DNA of 33,995 bases from Bacteroidales bacterium (GTDB lineage: Bacteria; Bacteroidota; Bacteroidia; Bacteroidales; 4484-276), in the NCBI GenBank assembly GCA_014860585.1, contig JACZJL010000137.1, positions 1-33,995 of the forward strand. Direction: 5' to 3'. Both the position numbers and the translations under genes were made by a program. Below, piece after piece: positions 32,629 to 33,995 of this stretch. The first letter of the stretch is position 1, and each line of letters begins with the position of its first letter. The notes beneath the pieces were generated by a model. That model was not told the origin of the DNA and did not search any database. It saw only the letters and a list, made by a program, of their open reading frames with translations.

Positions 32629-32829
32629 TTAGAGGACTTCCTCTTTGAAAAATTGAAGCCGGATTTGTTTTGGGAGTTCCTCATCTTCGAAATGACAAAA
32701 TACGGCATCTTTGACCATTTCTTTCAACTCATTTATAGTGTCCGCTTCGGTGAAAATTGCCGATCCCACAGCTTTTGCCGTATAACCTCCTTCCGGCGCT
32801 TCTTCAACCACAAATAAAAGTTCGTTCAT
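32629..32829 (-). CDS. Orphan HicB-like antitoxin/small domain protein
   Basis: The 66-residue protein (MNELLFVVEEAPEGGYTAKA..., then FTEADTINELKEMVKDAV) matches the HicB-like partial RNase-H-fold domain: a beta hairpin with a GGYTA turn and a helix with DTINELKEMVKDAV. These are usually antitoxins paired with a HicA RNA-binding toxin of about 60-80 residues. No HicA-like gene is visible on either side. The 192 bases between its stop and the AOR start are too short for a typical HicA. It may be a solitary regulator or a leftover. Some databases mislabel such proteins as 2-oxoisovalerate dehydrogenase. Confidence 0.7.
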   Translation of the reverse strand: MNELLFVVEEAPEGGYTAKAVGSAIFTEADTINELKEMVKDAVFCHFEDEELPKQIRLQFFKEEVL

Positions 32830-32849
32830 TATGAATCAGATTAGATGAA

Positions 32850-32857
32850 CAAAAGTA
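32850..32857 (-). promoter_or_regulatory. Putative -7 promoter box for the HicB-like gene
   Basis: On the minus strand this reads TACTTTTG, 20 bases before the ATG. The same eight bases are found before the AOR, antiporter and tRNA-Val genes. Confidence 0.45.
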
Positions 32858-32969
32858 TATTTTTTTGATCATGATAGCTATTGATCATTTGTGTTTACCA
32901 GAACACTTATAAAAATGAAAAATGACCTATACAACTTCATTTGATTAAAGCTCCCACCGCTTTATTCCC

Positions 32970-32977
32970 TATTTTTG
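32970..32977 (+). promoter_or_regulatory. Putative -7 promoter box for hutH
   Basis: TATTTTTG matches TAnnTTTG, 26 bases before the hutH ATG. A TTTG occurs at 32940-32943, but its spacing of 26 bases is too long for a confident -33 box. Confidence 0.45.
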
Positions 32978-33003
32978 CGCCTCATTTTAATCGTTGAAAA
33001 ATT

Positions 33004-33995
33004 ATGGTTGTTCATCAAATTAGCTCCGCACTTCTGAACTTTGAGGATATTCACAGAATTATTAAGGAAGACTACCGGCTTGAATTATCGGAAGAAGCTC
33101 TGGTTAAAATTCAAAAATGCCGTGATTATCTTGACAGGAAGATGGATGGCAACGAAGCGCCAATATACGGCATCAACACCGGTTTTGGCGCGTTGCACAA
33201 TGTGATCATTCCAAAAGATGATCTCGGACAGTTGCAGGAAAACCTGGTGATGTCGCATGCCTGCGGGATGGGTGATGAAGTTCCGCGTGAAATTGTCAAG
33301 CTGATGCTGCTGCTCAAGGCGCATGGTTTGTCATACGGGCATTCTGGAGTACAGGTGGCAACGGTTCAGCGACTGGTTGACTTCTTTAACCATGATGTGC
33401 TGCCGGTAGTTTACCAGCTTGGATCATTGGGGGCATCCGGCGACCTGGCGCCTCTGGCTCATCTCAGTTTACCGTTGATTGGCATGGGTGAAGTTTATTT
33501 TGAAGGAAAAAAAATGCCAGCTGCTGAAGTAAATAAAATGATGGGATGGGCGCCCATTAAGCTGCAATCAAAAGAAGGACTGGCTTTGCTCAATGGCACA
33601 CAGTTCATGAGCGCCTATGGAATTTATTTGTGTCTCAGGGTGTTCAAACTTTCACGTCTTGCTGACATCATTGGGGCGTTGTCGCTCGATGCTTTTGATG
33701 GCAGGATTGAGCCTTTTCATGAACTGATCCAGAAAATCCGTCATCATAAGGGTCAGATCAAAACTGCTGCACGGATAAAAAGCATACTTGAGGGCAGTGA
33801 GCTGATCAGCCGGCAAAAGGAGCACGTGCAGGATCCTTATTCTTTCCGATGTATTCCGCAGGTGCATGGCGCATCAAAGGATTCAATTGATTACGTTTCT
33901 TATGTTTTCCGCATGGAAATCAACGCGGTGACCGATAACCCCACTATTTTCCCGGATGAGGACCTGATTATTTCAGCCGGCAATTTCCACGGCCA
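33004..33995 (+). CDS. hutH: Histidine ammonia-lyase (partial, runs off the window)
   Basis: HutH deaminates histidine to urocanate, the first step of histidine breakdown, using an MIO prosthetic group formed from Ala-Ser-Gly. That triad is at A144-S145-G146 in GSLGASGDLAPLAHLSLP. Other family landmarks are YGINTGFGALHNV, NLVMSHACGMG, HGLSYGHSGVQ, KEGLALLNGTQFM, QDPYSFRCIPQVHGASKD and TDNPTIF. About 330 of the usual 500 or so residues are visible, with no stop, so the gene continues beyond the right edge. The rest of the hut pathway may follow outside the window. Confidence 0.95.
   Translation, partial: MVVHQISSALLNFEDIHRIIKEDYRLELSEEALVKIQKCRDYLDRKMDGNEAPIYGINTGFGALHNVIIPKDDLGQLQENLVMSHACGMGDEVPREIVKLMLLLKAHGLSYGHSGVQVATVQRLVDFFNHDVLPVVYQLGSLGASGDLAPLAHLSLPLIGMGEVYFEGKKMPAAEVNKMMGWAPIKLQSKEGLALLNGTQFMSAYGIYLCLRVFKLSRLADIIGALSLDAFDGRIEPFHELIQKIRHHKGQIKTAARIKSILEGSELISRQKEHVQDPYSFRCIPQVHGASKDSIDYVSYVFRMEINAVTDNPTIFPDEDLIISAGNFHG

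Overview
The window looks like chromosome of an anaerobic, uncultivated-type member of the Bacteroidota (Bacteroidales-like). The reasons are many secreted proteins with signal peptides ending in A-Q or a lipobox, Omp85, PorT-like and PorO/P-like barrels, a 954-residue PKD/Ig-like repeat surface protein, few Shine-Dalgarno sites, and repeated copies of the Bacteroidota -7 promoter box TAnnTTTG. The tungsten-type aldehyde:ferredoxin oxidoreductase and the Dcu-type C4-dicarboxylate carrier point to anaerobic life. No phage, integrase, transposase or CRISPR array was seen.

Layout. 1-2204: end of an outer-membrane barrel gene, a gene-free stretch rich in repeats, and a surface-lipoprotein gene on the minus strand. 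2373-6809: moeA-moaA-moaC (molybdopterin cofactor synthesis), followed closely by a secreted 14-TPR protein. 6815-11330: the large PKD-like surface protein (minus), then a periplasmic lipoprotein and a small barrel protein. 11392-17783: an AI-2E-type permease; a sensor histidine kinase split by an in-frame TAG directly before its phospho-acceptor His; its FixJ-like response regulator; a small secreted coiled-coil protein; a lone receiver domain; and a DUF2252 protein. 17915-23092: four tightly packed genes for a Dcu carrier, an aspartase with a signal peptide, a lipoprotein asparaginase and a porin, closed by a good terminator. 23273-29591: Na+/H+ antiporter, Pgi, SLC13-type dicarboxylate transporter and malic enzyme. 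29710-33995: tRNA-Val, ppnP and a tungsten AOR on the minus strand, an orphan HicB-like gene, and the start of hutH.

How the genes may work together. The 17.9-23.1 kb operon reads as a route across the envelope. Asparagine would enter through the porin, be deamidated by a membrane-anchored periplasmic asparaginase and deaminated by a periplasmic aspartase. The resulting fumarate would enter through Dcu, probably in exchange for succinate from fumarate respiration. The nearby SLC13 carrier and malic enzyme also handle C4 dicarboxylates, and hutH at the end adds another amino-acid ammonia-lyase. The moe/moa genes could supply the pterin for the AOR. These are inferences from domains, signal peptides and gene order.

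Most notable for a second look: the signal-peptide aspartase and its operon, the amber codon in the kinase H-box, a dispersed repeat present in inverted copies about 27 kb apart, and a compact MoaA.
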